DNA from: Maniola hyperantus
Lineage: Eukaryota; Arthropoda; Insecta; Lepidoptera; Nymphalidae
Direction: 5' to 3'
Length of the DNA: 64,000 nt
Assembly: GCF_902806685.2 (NCBI RefSeq)
Contig: NC_048537.1
Coordinates: 8,020,720 to 8,084,719 of the forward strand
The position numbers were made by a program, and so were the translations under genes. The notes beneath the pieces are model-generated. The model saw only the letters and a list, made by a program, of their open reading frames with translations. It did no database searches and had not been told where the DNA came from. Of the stretch, positions 35,511 to 49,500 are shown piece by piece. The stretch's first letter is position 1. Each line of letters begins with the position of its first letter.

Positions 35511-35987
35511 TATAATATCATAGGAATTTGGTAATAAGAATGATGAAGCAAATTAATGAAATAATAATTTAATTATAATCAACAAAGTATACAATATAAT
35601 ATAAATTATAAACATCCCAATCTAATAATATTCTAATTTATAAATAGGAAACTTGTACATTGCACAATATTTATTATTCAGTACTCACTACATTAGTTAG
35701 GTAAGGACACTTTGGCTAAGGCTAATATGTAAGTATGTAGTTGTGAATGTTACTTTATAGTTACGTAAATATACATATACATTTTATATTTTACTGTGAT
35801 GCAACACAATCAAGGTTATCGCAGACTACCGATAAAAAAGTCGGTTAGACAAATGTCGGCGAACATAATTATAACACAGGAGTAAAATTGTTTCCGAAAA
35901 TCCAAAAAAAGGCTGATAATTATATTGGTCTACAAACACTGGTGCGCTTTCAATTTGTGTAAAGGTACGCGTCCTATAAGCTGCCGA

Positions 35988-36088
35988 AGCATTGCATGCA
36001 ATAGCGCATGTGTTTTTGCACAACCGAGGGAGAGGATCCAAGAGAATGCGTGCACCACAGTGTTTGATGCATGCGCTATTGCTAGCCA
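35988..36088. repeat. Short inverted repeat around GCATGC/CAATAGCGCATG
   Basis: GCATGCAATAGCGCATG at the left and GCATGCGCTATTGCTAGC at the right, about 100 bp overall. Confidence 0.5.
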
Positions 36089-36284
36089 ATATGAGGCATG
36101 CGCACAGGCATACGTCTGGATAGTTAGCGCAAGCCTCTAACGCAAGTTTAAAGCGCTTTAGTGTAGTTATAGTTAGATCTCATGAGTGACAGATATGCTA
36201 GTGTGCATCAATCAGTGACTTATTTAGGACGTTAACGGATACAAAGTGGTCGTCTGCGCTAGCTCTTATGACTATATTATATAA

Positions 36285-36500
36285 AAATTATCGTATGCTC
36301 GCGACTTCGTCCGCGTGGACTACACAAATTTCAAATCCCTATTTTACCCCCTTAGGAGTTGAATTTTAAAAATCTTTTTTTAGCGGATGTCTACGTCATA
36401 ATAGCTATCTGCATGCCAAATTTCAGCCCGATCCGTCCAGTAGTTTGCGCTGTGCGTTGATAGATCAGTCAGTTAGTCTGTCAGTTTTTTTATATATATT
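36285..36500 (-). mobile_element. Helitron-like element, second subfamily
   Basis: It carries the hairpin block CGCGACTTCGTCCGCGTGGA, then AGCGGATGTCTACGTCATAA and CCGATCCGTCCAGTAGTTTG. The same subfamily is at 46419-46615 in the opposite orientation. Confidence 0.65.
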
Positions 36501-37038
36501 TAGATGTAGTTCTCAATATGTCTATGATCGACGGAATGTAAACTCAGGCTCACACATGACATTAGTAAAAATTATATTGCTAATTCCAATACATATGAAT
36601 ACAGTAACGAATCAATCATTGTCATCGTTGCATTATATTTTTTATCATTGGCCGATTTTTTATTTTATTTCAAACAGATCTAGCAATATTATTTAGGTAG
36701 TTCGGCTAAATAATACTACGTATGAGTGCGCCAAAATACTACGTAAATATATTGAAATATTTACAGAAGTTATTAAAATTACTATGATTGTTTCGTACAT
36801 ATTTATGACACGGTGACTATACAAATATTATTTATTTAAACCTACATATTTTGATCCCAACGTTATTAAATAAAGTGATGCATCTATTTATCTATCACAA
36901 TCAAACCGAATTATATAGCCTTAAATAGAAAATATATCTAGGTACTATGGCAAAAACGTTCCTCGAGTAAGTAGGAAAGCAGGTAACATTCAATTTTACG
37001 TATTCAAAAATCTATTTAACTAATAATTCTATTCCACC
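36501..37038. other. Intergenic, no gene seen
   Basis: AT-rich sequence between the Helitron-like copy and the TA-flanked MITE. Confidence 0.55.
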
Positions 37039-37040
37039 TA

Positions 37041-37206
37041 CAGTGTGACAAGGCTCTCTTGGCACTTGAATGACATTGACAGGGGGCGCTGTTGGAGAAC
37101 AAAGGCTTAGAATCATCTTAGAATATTCAAACAAGAACAAAGGTGATACTTGACGGCAACGTTAGTTCCGATCTTTGCCACCCGCCAAGATAGCCTTGTC
37201 GCACTG
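37041..37206. mobile_element. TA-flanked mariner-like MITE, 166 bp
   Basis: CAGTGTGACAAGGCTCTCTT on the left and, on the minus strand, CAGTGCGACAAGGCTATCTT on the right. TA flanks both sides. It lies just downstream of the 3' end of the NPF-motif gene. Confidence 0.85.
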
Positions 37207-37530
37207 TAGTATCCAATTTTATTTACTATCCGTTGGAGACATCCATAATATACATAGAAATGGTCAAGAAGCACAGATTTGAATTATAATTCACAATCTA
37301 ACTATGAATAAAACAAACTTTGTGCAAAATAATAAAACTTAACAAGTATCTTTCATACCAAGGTGCCGATTCAAAAATAATGGATTTTTATAGATAAATA
37401 AGCTTATTTAACTAAAATGAAATTCTGAGATCCAAATACCTACTTTAAAAACTAGTATGTGTAAGAACGTTTTAGTTTATTTAAACTTATTTATTTTATC
37501 AACATAGCTTTTGCGAATTTAACCTGGACG

Positions 37531-40500
37531 TCATACTGGAATATTACCGTTAGCAGGTGAATTGGATTCTCCATAGTGACTCCTTCTAGGCTTTGGTATT
37601 GGATTTGGTGAACTAGTGTCAGGTTTATCAAACTTTTGTCGTATTTCCGACACTGAAAGTCGAGTATTATCGAATGTTAAATCATCTTCTATCAAGGCCG
37701 AGTTAAGTTTGCTTATCTCTCTTTCTAATTCTCTCGTGGCTTTATCAATTTCTAAAAATTCCTTTTCCGTGCTTGAAATGGAGTTGTCGATACTCTTTTT
37801 TCTTGAATCGTCATCGTATACTTTACACACTACTCTCCGAGGCTCTTCGTTGCTGTTAATGTCAATATTTTTACCTTCATTCAAGTTTGTATGATAAGCT
37901 ACGTTGCTGCCATCTAAAGTGTATGATAAACTTTTACTTCGTTTGTTTGGTGCTAATGAGTGGAAGTCTTCTAAATTGCCTCGGCGCAGTCTAATTTCGT
38001 CCTCGTTTACGCTGGAGTTTCTTCTGTACTTGCGAATGTCTACTTTGGGAAATGAGATTGGAGAGGGAACTTCAGTTCCGCAATCGGGATCGGGTTCCTT
38101 AATTTCTTCATTGACTTGTGTTTTTATAACATTTATTTCTTTGGTTTCATCACTTTCAGCATTGTTTGTTTTAGTGTTATCTTCAACAACTTCAATAGAT
38201 AATTTAGAGGTATCTGAATCCACTTTTTGCTCTACGATAGGTTTTTCTTCATCCTCAACTATTTTGAGTTCCACCTTAAGATTCATCTCTTCAATATCGT
38301 CATCTATGTTAGGTTTCTTCGCATCCTCGCTTTCTGATATGCTTAGTTCCAAATTTTCAATAACCTGTGAAATAGAAAAAATAGAAATTTTATAACTGCG
38401 TCTATATTTAAAAACCTTGTTTGGATTTTTTTGGTTCTCGATTGAGCTTATTACTCAAGTATAATTTTGATAGTTTTCTTCATTTTCGATATTATAACAT
38501 CAAAGCAAATAGATTTGAAATTCCTTGTTCGCATAATTGTGAATCAAGTTTTTGCTAAGTGCGCCGCAGTGGTTGTTGATGTAATGTCTACGAAAAGTAT
38601 AAAACACTCTCAACAGAGATAAAGAAAGTAGCTACTCAGAGACCATTGAATATAGAATTAACGCTTAACATAATATAGATAGTTATGATGAGAGGTAAAG
38701 AACAGCTACAAACCGAATCATCATCAGCATTTAATGTCGGAGGAGGTGCTGGAGCTCGCTTTTTCTTTCGACGTGAAGCTCGTACTGGCGGTATTGGTGC
38801 TTCTTCGAAGGGATTAGAGCTTTCCACGCTCAGCCGAGATCCAGTAATGTCGCTTCGTGCCATACGTGGTGTTGTGCTGAAAATATCAATTAAAATAGGT
38901 AAATGTACAATACAATAGGTACTAGATGATAACCGCGCCGATTTTAGTTTTTTTTTAAATCTCGTGGGAACTTATTTGATTTTCCGGGGTAAAATGTAGC
39001 GTCTCTAAAATCTAGAAAGATTAGGTATTAAAACACTCGTGTGAATTGTAATACTAATAAAAAAATTCGCCTCGCGGCTCGTTTTTTAAACCTACTCTCG
39101 TGTTTTAATACCATCTATTATGCAAATGTTTCATGTTCAATAATTGTAATATATGTAGGTAGTTATTTTACGGTCGCAAACAAGGGTGTGAACAGAATAT
39201 ACCTAATATTCTGTTCTCGTGTCGATGCATTTGTTGTCGTCTATTGTCCATTATATTCAAGTGTGAGTTATTTATCACCAGTGACCACTGACCAGCCCTA
39301 CGACAAACGTTCTTTGTTGTCTGATTTGCATGTCTCTTAAAGCTTAGATACTCGTATTGCAACCACATAGGTAGGTACGTGTTTCTATTATGTTATTGTT
39401 TCAACAATCCTCCTATAGCCATATTGTTGTGCAAGTCAATGGCTTAGTCTTATAATATGCAAAATTGATTGGGCATTAGGCTAGTCAGTATGTAGATACA
39501 CTTGCAAACAATCTCACTGTATCCCAAGCACAGTTGAAACTATCTCTATGATTCCTAAGCACAGCACGCGACGCGGGTAACGGGTTAGGACAAATCAAGA
39601 TTTGTATGGGGGGTCTTCCAACGGAGCGCTTTCCGGTGCGAGGTCGCCATTCTAGCACTTGAATCTCCAACGTCTGTCGGTTTTTCGAACTATGTGCTCT
39701 GTTCATTATAACTTCAGCTTCGTAATCCGTTGAGCTATGTTAGTTACTCTGGCTTTCGTACCGAACTCCGCATTTTTGATTTGATCACGTAGATAAACTA
39801 TAAGCATAGCTCTCCATAGCTCGCTGAGTGAAGCTCAATATTTACTAAGGTTGAAATTGGAACAATAAATCTTCTCAAATGCAATTTTTTAGCATCGAAG
39901 CTATACAGACGTGAAAAAAGAAATAAAATTACCTAGGCGAATTGCCTTCTGGTTGCGAGGAGCGCAGACGTTCTTGGAAGCGTGAGCGTGGCAGCGGCGT
40001 GACTGACCCCCCGTACACATAGCGGTCCGCACGCTCCGGCGAGCTGACCGTGCTGCGGGCTCCGGACGCGCCAGATGAATCTGCAATTTAAAATTAACAG
40101 CTGTAAAAAATCTTTTTGCATCAGTAATTAATTTCGTACTAGATAATGGTAATGCCCGGGACTTTCGTCTGCATGGATTGTTTTGTAAAAGTCCCCCAGG
40201 GAAGGAAACAGCGTGGTCGGCTACTTAGTGATATAGATACGGGTCGGTCTAATACAGAAGTCGCGAAAACAGGGATAAGAGTGTAGTTTAAATTCGCCCC
40301 AGAAGGCGTTTTACTGTAAACCTGCCGGCCCGAACCGGCCCGGCCATTGGACCTTTGGTTGGTCCTAGCGTACTTAAATACACTTCATATTTTGATATTT
40401 TTGACTAAAAAATTAAGCGCTATTAGGTAAAATCTTACATTGCAAAGCTCTCCTGAACACGATGGGACTGTTGTCTCCGTTGACATGATTGGTGTGTTTA

Positions 40501-43500
40501 GAGCTATGCGACGATGTCTGCTCGCCTTTCTTCCCTTTTCTCATAAAAGACCGCAAAGACCTGAAAAAGTAAATGCATATCCAGATACAAATCCTGTTAG
40601 ATAAAATACTCCTGCACCCTGCAGGAAAGATTACCTACATATCGACCTTATCGGCAGCTTCGATTTCGTAGAGCTTATTGTCTGTCGTTGAGACTGACAA
40701 ATCAGTGATCAAACAGCAAGATATGAGTGATAGAGACGGCGCTCCTTCCGATGCTCTTTAAATTCGGTGTGCCTACTGTGGTATCTTTCAGTGCTCCTTA
40801 CTTAGTACGGAATCTAATAGTTTTCGAAATCAAAATTCGACATGGATATGGAGGCCCTACATACACAGAATATAATGTACCTATCGTACAACTACAACTC
40901 GTACAGCTTCGTCTAACATTTTATAAACAAAAGGCGACAGGGGCTGAGGCACAACACAACCTATTTTACAGTGCTGAAATGCAACGTTTCGGCTGCAGTA
41001 GGCGTGCTGGTTAAATAAATGACAAAACTGATGCCTTCAGATCTGACCTGAAAACGTGCCTGATGCGGTCGATCGTTTTGCTGAGTCATTGCCATTTTCA
41101 GTTCAGAAAAATATGTCTCAATCTCCTCACAGTAAGCAATCACTTTAAATTGAACAATGAAGTTGTTTGTTTTAACAATGACGATCCGACTACTAAATAT
41201 TTAATAGCGATAATCTACCCACAGGTATTACTTACTATATTATTCTATCGTCAATCATATTTGTTGAATTATTGCTCTGGATCTTTTAGTATATTTATCT
41301 CAAGCGGATGTGTGTAGGCGCAAGAAGTACCTACCTACTGACAAAAATAAGCAGTTTAGGGCATACGTATTCATATTATTATGCCGTTAGCCCGTCATGT
41401 TTTGAATAAACGACGACGACGACCCTTATATTTTTTTTTTGAAATGTTATTCACCTTAAAGGTTCACTGAGCGAAGCCAATAATTTATATTATCAGTATC
41501 ACGAAGAGAGGGCTTTTCATGATTTGGTTACTTTCTGTTTTCCTAAAAATGTTATTTTTGCTTTTCCAATGTCTAATTTGCAGGAACATTAAATTATTCT
41601 TAAAATAACATAGGTTATTTAACACGAATTATTTATAATATTGCTTCTGCGATCGAGGTAATTTCTCTTACGTGAACCTACCTACTTACTGGGTACGTAG
41701 TAAATAAATTAGCATTTTGCGGCACGATAAAAACAAGGCATCATTTCTGCTAACTCATCGTTAGGTATAAGTAGTTAGTTTATTAACAATACATGTCATT
41801 AAAACTGAGAATAGGTAGGTTTTTCTAATCATTGAGTTACAGGAGCATTTATTGTATAAGATTATTTTACATGGGAGTCAGTGAACTCAAAAAATTAAAT
41901 ACTTATAAATAAATTAATACAGGTCCAGTAATTTTCTGTCCGCAATTTTCGCAAGTTGAAATTACCAACCAAGAACTATTACTAGTCATAACCGTGTTGG
42001 TATCTACATTTTATAGCGATTGGAATAGTACAAGAAACTATTAAACGACTAGCACATCCGTCCCACACGCTAAAACAGTTGATGCTGTAAACAAGTGCAC
42101 GCGTATGTTTGACATTAAATCTTCTAGGTCGAGCAGATAAAACGAGATTTGACCCGGTCTTGAACCTACGTGACGGGCATGCATATTATGTGCGCGATAA
42201 ATTGCAAATAAGTGCAGTAACAAAATGTTTCATATAATTTAAAAGATATGCAGGTCTTGCAAGTTTCAACAAACTGTTCACCTAAATACCTGATTGTAGA
42301 TTTATATTTCTATAGACCGTAGACGACGTATCGCGAGTCCCGGAACGTATTTAGAAATGCATAGAAAACAGTAGTGTCGCGGCGACACGTTGCGTCGCTT
42401 GCTGCTAGTAAGTACCTACCTACCGTGTGCAAATAATATGCTCCCAATAATGAAGTTAAGTTTGAAGTTTAAACACAGGATCTGTCTTAAATTAAAATAC
42501 ATAGATAGGTAAAAATAAAGTTTCTTATCATTTATAATTCATACGCATCGAGCGAGGATGAGAGTTGAGACCTTCGGAAAATGGGTAGTGTTAATGAACG
42601 CTGCTGTAGTGTTAGTAAACAATCATGGCATCCACATGACCTACTTTGTGTATTCTTGTTAATTTTATCACAATTTTCTTAAGGATGACTCATATTATTA
42701 TCTCTCTTATCAACGACTAGCTGACGCCCGCAATGTCCTCCCAGCTTTTAATTTTCCGGAATAAAGGTACTTATCCTATGTCGATCTCCAGGATGCAAAC
42801 TACTTATGTACCTACCTAATACATCACGATCGGTTCAGGGGTTGAGTCATGACAGAGTTACTTTCGCATTATAATAGATATGTATGATATCATTCTTTCA
42901 GCAACACAATAATATTTGCATTGTAGGAGTTAGGACACTTGGCCGTTGGCGGTCCTCACTCCTCATTTAACTATACCTAAGTATTTTCATCTTTTTAAAT
43001 CTATAAGTAGGTACCTACTGAATTCGTGTGACAAAAATTTGTAAACAGTTGTTGCACGGAGTTTGGGCGGGAACAAGTCCGTGTAGACTCTAGTTAGATT
43101 ATACGCTAAACTTCCCAACAAGTTTTTATAGGTATTGAAAATGAAATTCAATGTCGAGTTTTCCATACAAATGTATCCTAATAATAATAATAAATAAATA
43201 ATCGGTAGTACCGAATTCGGCTCGGAAGCTCGCAAAGGAGGTCCTGAACGATTAAGCTAAGGTTGAGTAAAAGCTGAATAAAGGGACGCCGAAGCGATTC
43301 TTCTGAAGTAGTCCATTTAAAAAACTCGACACCATTGGGCCCCCTACTATAAGTTCAAAGGGCACCAAAGTTTCAAAGGTACATTCACATTTGACATTTT
43401 AGGTACGATCAATACAGAAGTTACAAGACTGCTTTTATTGATCCAACTACATAATATTTCGTGCTCTCGTGTTACATTTTGCTGAACGCTGAACGAAATC

Positions 43501-46500
43501 AAACTTTCCATTGTCTGTTCACTAAGTAACTAAATATTGTTACAGTCATTAGACGTACAGCTCAACTGATCTGACGAAAATCCATTTCAGTACTTACCTA
43601 TACCTACCATTTACCTACTTATTGCTTTTTTGTTATTGAAGAGCAATAGTTTTAGAACAAAAGAATATATTTAGTAAAATGTTTGGCATTTTATGTTCGA
43701 TCAATACAAGAGTTACAAGACCGCTTAATTGATCGAACTAATTTCGTGCTCGGTTTTACATTTACGCTGAACGAAATTAAACTTTCTATTCTGTCTGTTG
43801 ACTAAATACTAAATAGGTATTGTTACAGCCATTACAGCTCGACTGATGCGATGAAAATCGATTTCAGCGTTGCTTTTCTAGTTACTGTGGAGCACTGTTA
43901 TAGAGTATTAGGCATTAGTTTTAGTTATCAGACACCATTCAGACACAACAAAAGAACCAAACTAATAAAGTAGGTAGTTAGGCACCTACCAGTTGATTTA
44001 CTTTCTCTTTTTATTTTATCGAAAAGGTCGTCTTACATTTTTATCAAGGTAGGTAAATTAAATGTACCTACCTACAATCAACTTTTTTTGTTCAAGCCTC
44101 AGATTGTCAAAACTCAAATGTTCGTATGATTTTATAAAAAAGTGAGATATGAGTAGGTACCTACTTGCTGGTTAAAGCCTTTCGTTAGAAATCAGTTACA
44201 ATTACTATTTGTACCTAACAGAGAAAAAAAAGTTGATTGAAAGAACACTTGAGCAAGAATAGAATCTGTGTAGAAATGCGCTTGATTTATACATCGTTTG
44301 ACATACTGAGCTGATAGGTAGGTGATTAAGTGAGTAGATACGTGATTGCAAAAGATAAGCATTGTTCGTTACGTTAGCGCCAGTCGCCATTACTACCACA
44401 GAATATACACAACATTTACGATTTTATAAATATAAGTCTGTAATAGGTATGTTTGTACATCTTTTATTATGAACCGTCAGTCAGCAATGTATACCTTCAT
44501 AATGAAATATGTAATAAGGGGAAAGCTTTGTTTGTTAATTTGTACTTAATCGATAAATTACTCTGAAACTACTACTACTACTGAATAATTATTTTACCAT
44601 TAGAAAGCTACTTTATCCATAAATATAAATAAATACCTATATAAATATAAATAAATAGTAAGTATACATTACAATTATCTACCTATCTTCTATAATATAA
44701 AAATGAATCACTAAATGTGGTGCTCATCGCAAATCTCGAGAACAGCTGAACCGATTTCGCTAATTCTTTTTTATAATATTCCTTGAAGTACGAGGATGGT
44801 TCTTACGAGAGAATAATTTAAAAAATTTGAATCGACTGTTAGGCGGAACGAAGTTCGCCAGGGCAGCTAGTTTGGTATAATTACTTATTTAACAGAAAAT
44901 GAAATAAAAAAAATAATGGTCTCTAATTGAAATCGTAATAAATAAAGACGATCTTGTTATTTAACAGCTTGCAAGCTCATTAAAAACCGATTACTCGGTA
45001 GTGGTTAGGTACCTTCTTCCCAAATTAATATATTTTTTATAATAAAATTCACGCAGACGCAGACAAAATAGTCGCAAGATACCTTATACACATATATAGT
45101 ACGCGACAGGTCGAGCTGACAATCGGGATATGAGGCGGGTAGACGCCCCGCACGTCACCCGCGCTCGCCCGCACCGGGTTAGCGTGGGGGCTGTGCTGGT
45201 GTGCGGGGCGACCCCTCCTCGATTGCCATCTCGACCTGTCGCGGACTATACTTACTTTCCTAGGTAGGTAGGAGGTACCTATACCTACTGTTAGTTGTGT
45301 AGTTGATGGGATATTAGTATACCTATAATATACAAAGAATAATACATAATATATCCACTTAAGTTTACAAAAAATTGTATAATTTCATTATTATTTATTA
45401 CCTACCCGAACTACGGCAAAGCCGAAAGGAAACAGATTTTAACGTAATTATATTAATGACGTATGTTTGTATGTTCCACAGTCCACTCTTTGCACTCAAT
45501 AGTAGGTACTTACATACATATGGAAATTATCAGATATATGGTATCGTTGATACAATATTAGGTTTCGGTAGTTTGTTTTAATTAAAAATAATAAAAGGTA
45601 AAAAGACACCACTCTCGTAGGAAGTATGCACATTACAAGGTTGGCGAGAAACGAGAAATTAAATGGGAGATTTTCCTGTGGTTTGATCTACCTACCTAAA
45701 GTCATACAAGATAAAGTTTAAGTGTAGAGCGTAGCGAAACCAATAATAATAATTAATCTATGGTTGAAGTCTTAATAAACGCTGAATAAAAATTGGGTTG
45801 CTGTCGCTTTGTATATTTTAATAGTATAGGTACTATATTTATTTTTAGAGTTCCTGTGAGAAATCAAAGAGTTCCCACAGGATTTTAAAAACCATTTGGG
45901 CGAAGTCGCGGGCATCAGTTATTATAAAAATGTTACCCACTCTAGTCACCTCATCCATATAACGTTGTATTAGATCTACTACTTAGGTACCAAGGAATAT
46001 TTTCTACCACAGAAATATCAAGGCACACTACTTATTGATACAACTAGTACAACTATTTCGCTCCGACAGGAGAGAAAAACTCAAGTTCTACAACAAACTA
46101 CAAAAATCTCCATGGAAACCCGTAACGCCTGCTTGTGATTCATACTACTCATAATTATTTTGGAACACGTCTGAATGCGTCTATACTGTACTTATTAAGT
46201 ACATATTGTAGGTTAAGTATATGGAAGCAATTAAATAAACAGAGGTGATCCTGTATTGAAATAGCTGGATCGCTGCCAAGAAATGTCCAGATTTCCTTCT
46301 TAAACAATTTAGTTTTATTTTGTTGCCTAAATGTAGAAGTGAGTAATTTGATTATTTATGATATTTTGGTAGTGTTTGGTAGATATCTTTTAATGTAGCA
46401 GTTGGAACTTGGAATTAGTCTAATATATATAAAAGGAAAAGTTGAGTGACCGATCTATCAACACATAGCTCAAACTACTGGACCGATCGGGCCGAAATTT

Positions 46501-49500
46501 GGCATGCAGCTATGCTATTATGACGTAGACATCCGCTAGGAAAGGATTTTGTGGTAAAACAGGGGTTTGAAATTTGAGTAGTCCACGCGGTCGAAGTCGC
46601 GTGCATAAGCTATTGATAATATAGTGCATGAAGGCAGGCAGATTTTCAGGGATGAGTCGTTTGAAGATTAACATCCTAATGGTCCATGACTCTAAGGTAA
46701 GCAAAGCGCAGGGGGACACGAAAAAACTTAAATTTTAACTTCTGTTTTTCATAATTTAAATAAATATTAGTGTAAATATTATATAAATAATTGAATTAAA
46801 ACTATTGGTCTACAAAAAAGTTAATATTCAACAAATCTCCACTTTTAATGGTCCAATAAAAAACGAACTGTCAAAATCGGTTCAGATGGATTTATCCTGA
46901 GGAGTTATCATTAAAAATTGATGTCATACCAATCCCAAAGGAACCCTATGAAAGAATAAGACCCCGCACTATGTGGACGGACGACATCAGACGAGTCGCA
47001 GGGAGCCGCTGGATTCAGGCAGCGTAAGACCGTGGTGTGTGGAAGTACCTACAAGAGACCTATGTCCAGCTGTGGACGTCTATCCACTGATGATGATGAT
47101 GATAATAAGCAGCTTCGTAATGTAGATTCATATTTACTTACTTTTCAGAAAGTACGGCATATTTTCTTTCTGTGACAATTATTATCTAGAACACAGACGT
47201 CGCACAAGTGTCCTGAATTTTATGTGGGTTAAGATATAATGCGTTCTATTTACCTACCTAGAATATTATGCATTAGATTAGCTGATAGTTGTTTCTTTAG
47301 CGGCGTTAATAGCGATTATAAAACATTTAAGTACTTTACTATTTTTTTAAAAATTTCAATATTTTTTAATTTAATTTCAAAATTAAACATAGATAGGTAC
47401 TTATTTTGCGTTTTATGTTTGATTCACCTTCGTGGTCCTATCTATCTTAGTGCTCAGTGTATAATATATGTATCATACCAAAGTGCAAACAACAAAATGG
47501 AAAGTTGAAAAATACTTGTCTCTATTGAAACACTTAGCAGTTATTTATACTATGCCGCTGTAAATGTAATGCAATTCAAAAAGTGATTGCGGTTTTTTAT
47601 TTCTTCGTACAGACTAAACGAATATTGTGGCTAATTCCGTTGTATACAATCTCTAAACTAAACTAAAATGTCACGTCTAAATCTATTCCTATCCCTTTCA
47701 TAATGTTGCTTGCGGAAAAGGATAGCACTAGATTTAGACCTGTTAATTTAGTTTGGTTTAGAAATTGTGTACAAGAGAATCGGCCCCAATGTTTATCTTG
47801 AAACGTTTTGTTAACAATTAGTTAGGTTAGATATTTATTTTACTAATAACCCGCATCTTTTCATAATTAATACGTCTATCACACACTTATTATAGTGTCA
47901 TATAAATATATTTTTTATTATTGACCATTGCTACATGGACCTACCAAAAGCATTCGTTCAAGTCAGTCAAGCACGGGAATAAGGACTCCTGACGATAACG
48001 TCTTTGAAGCGCTTTTTGAAACGTTTATTTTGTTAAACTTTGCTAAAGGGTCCCTCTTGGATCCACTTTTTCAAATTAATCAATTTTAAATAGCCCTATA
48101 ATAGGTATGTACCTAGTTTCATTTGAAACGTAACGTAACGAAACATCGCAATTTATTTAAGTTTATAGGTACCTAGGTATTTTCTTTATTTACGAATATG
48201 TGGATAACTTTAACTATCTTTAAGCTTTTTAAATATAAAAGCAAAATCCAATGAACCATTGATTTGTTAAGATTTTAAACCCATATCATACCTACCCGTT
48301 TTAAATCAGACTTGAACATCACCTTTATTTATAAGAAGAATAGATACTAGATAAGATTCCATATACATGTATAAATCCACTAGCGGATACCCAGCGTGTG
48401 CTACTACGTTAAAAAAAGAATGTGCCTAATTAATTGTTGTAGTGGCCTAAGCCATTTTTGCATTATTGCCTTTCTATTTATTATTTAATTATATTAGGAT
48501 TTCGCGGGCAGCAGTTTCCGTAGAATAGGTATGTATTTTACTTTCATTAAAAAAATTAAACGTTTTGAATACGATGAAACATCTTGGTATGTTTATAACG
48601 CTGAGCAAATAATTGATTGTTGATCCTTGTAGGTATGTTTACCAAGTTCTTTATAGTGATTAGTGACATCACTTGCTATTAATAAACGAGTTTATGCTGA
48701 AATGTGACACAACACCACACTTCTGTGCATTTTGATTATTTGATAGAATAAAATTAGCATCTCATTTCATGTCTTTATGTTATGGATACCTACTGTAAGG
48801 ATAGGCACATAATACCTATTCGATTGTCTCGACATTGGAGTAGACCCTAAAAAATTACGTAGTTTCGTCGTTGTACTAATTCGTTATAAAATAGAAGACT
48901 TGCTGTTTAGGAACGCACTTCAATCATGCCTTACCTATAGGTACTTGATTGAAGAAACATTTAAAAGCAACGACGAAATTTTAGGCTACTCTACTTTAAT
49001 GTCAAGGCAGTCTTATGCAATTGACAATAATAAAATTCTCAAGTATCATCTGGTGACAGAATGGGCTAGCTCATTTTTTACGCAAAGGCAGCCTGGCTGT
49101 CCAACGCGGAAATGCAGCCAGTATTCTTGGCACCATTCCACGCGGGCATGATTTGTACAGTAATTAGATAATCTATAAGATTTATTATAATATTTAAAAA
49201 AGTATTGACTATTTTATTAACCTTCCATAGTTTTAGAAGGAAACATTGTTTAGACGGGTTTTTTTACAATAGTGAGTAGGAACTTATTACGAAATGCACT
49301 GGCCTTAATGTTAAAATTGCGCTCTTCCAGGGAACCTGGTGGACATAAAACGAGTGTGGAAATACGTAGGGTATTTAGAGCGGAAAGAAAACAGAGGAAG
49401 ACTCCATTTACATTCACTACTGAAATAAAACAAACTGAATGTGTTGTTTTAGAATAATGATTTGTGCGTAGACCGTACCTACACATAAGTAGTTTGCGAA

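Noticed and set aside
37904..38395. 163-codon frame on the + strand
   Set aside because: It is the mirror of the last exon of the minus-strand NPF-motif gene, which has phase-consistent exons and splice sites.
39901..40086. Minus-strand 61-codon ATG frame
   Set aside because: The ATG frame is not the one that splices correctly. The true exon 3 (39933-40080) uses a different frame that joins in phase with both neighbours.
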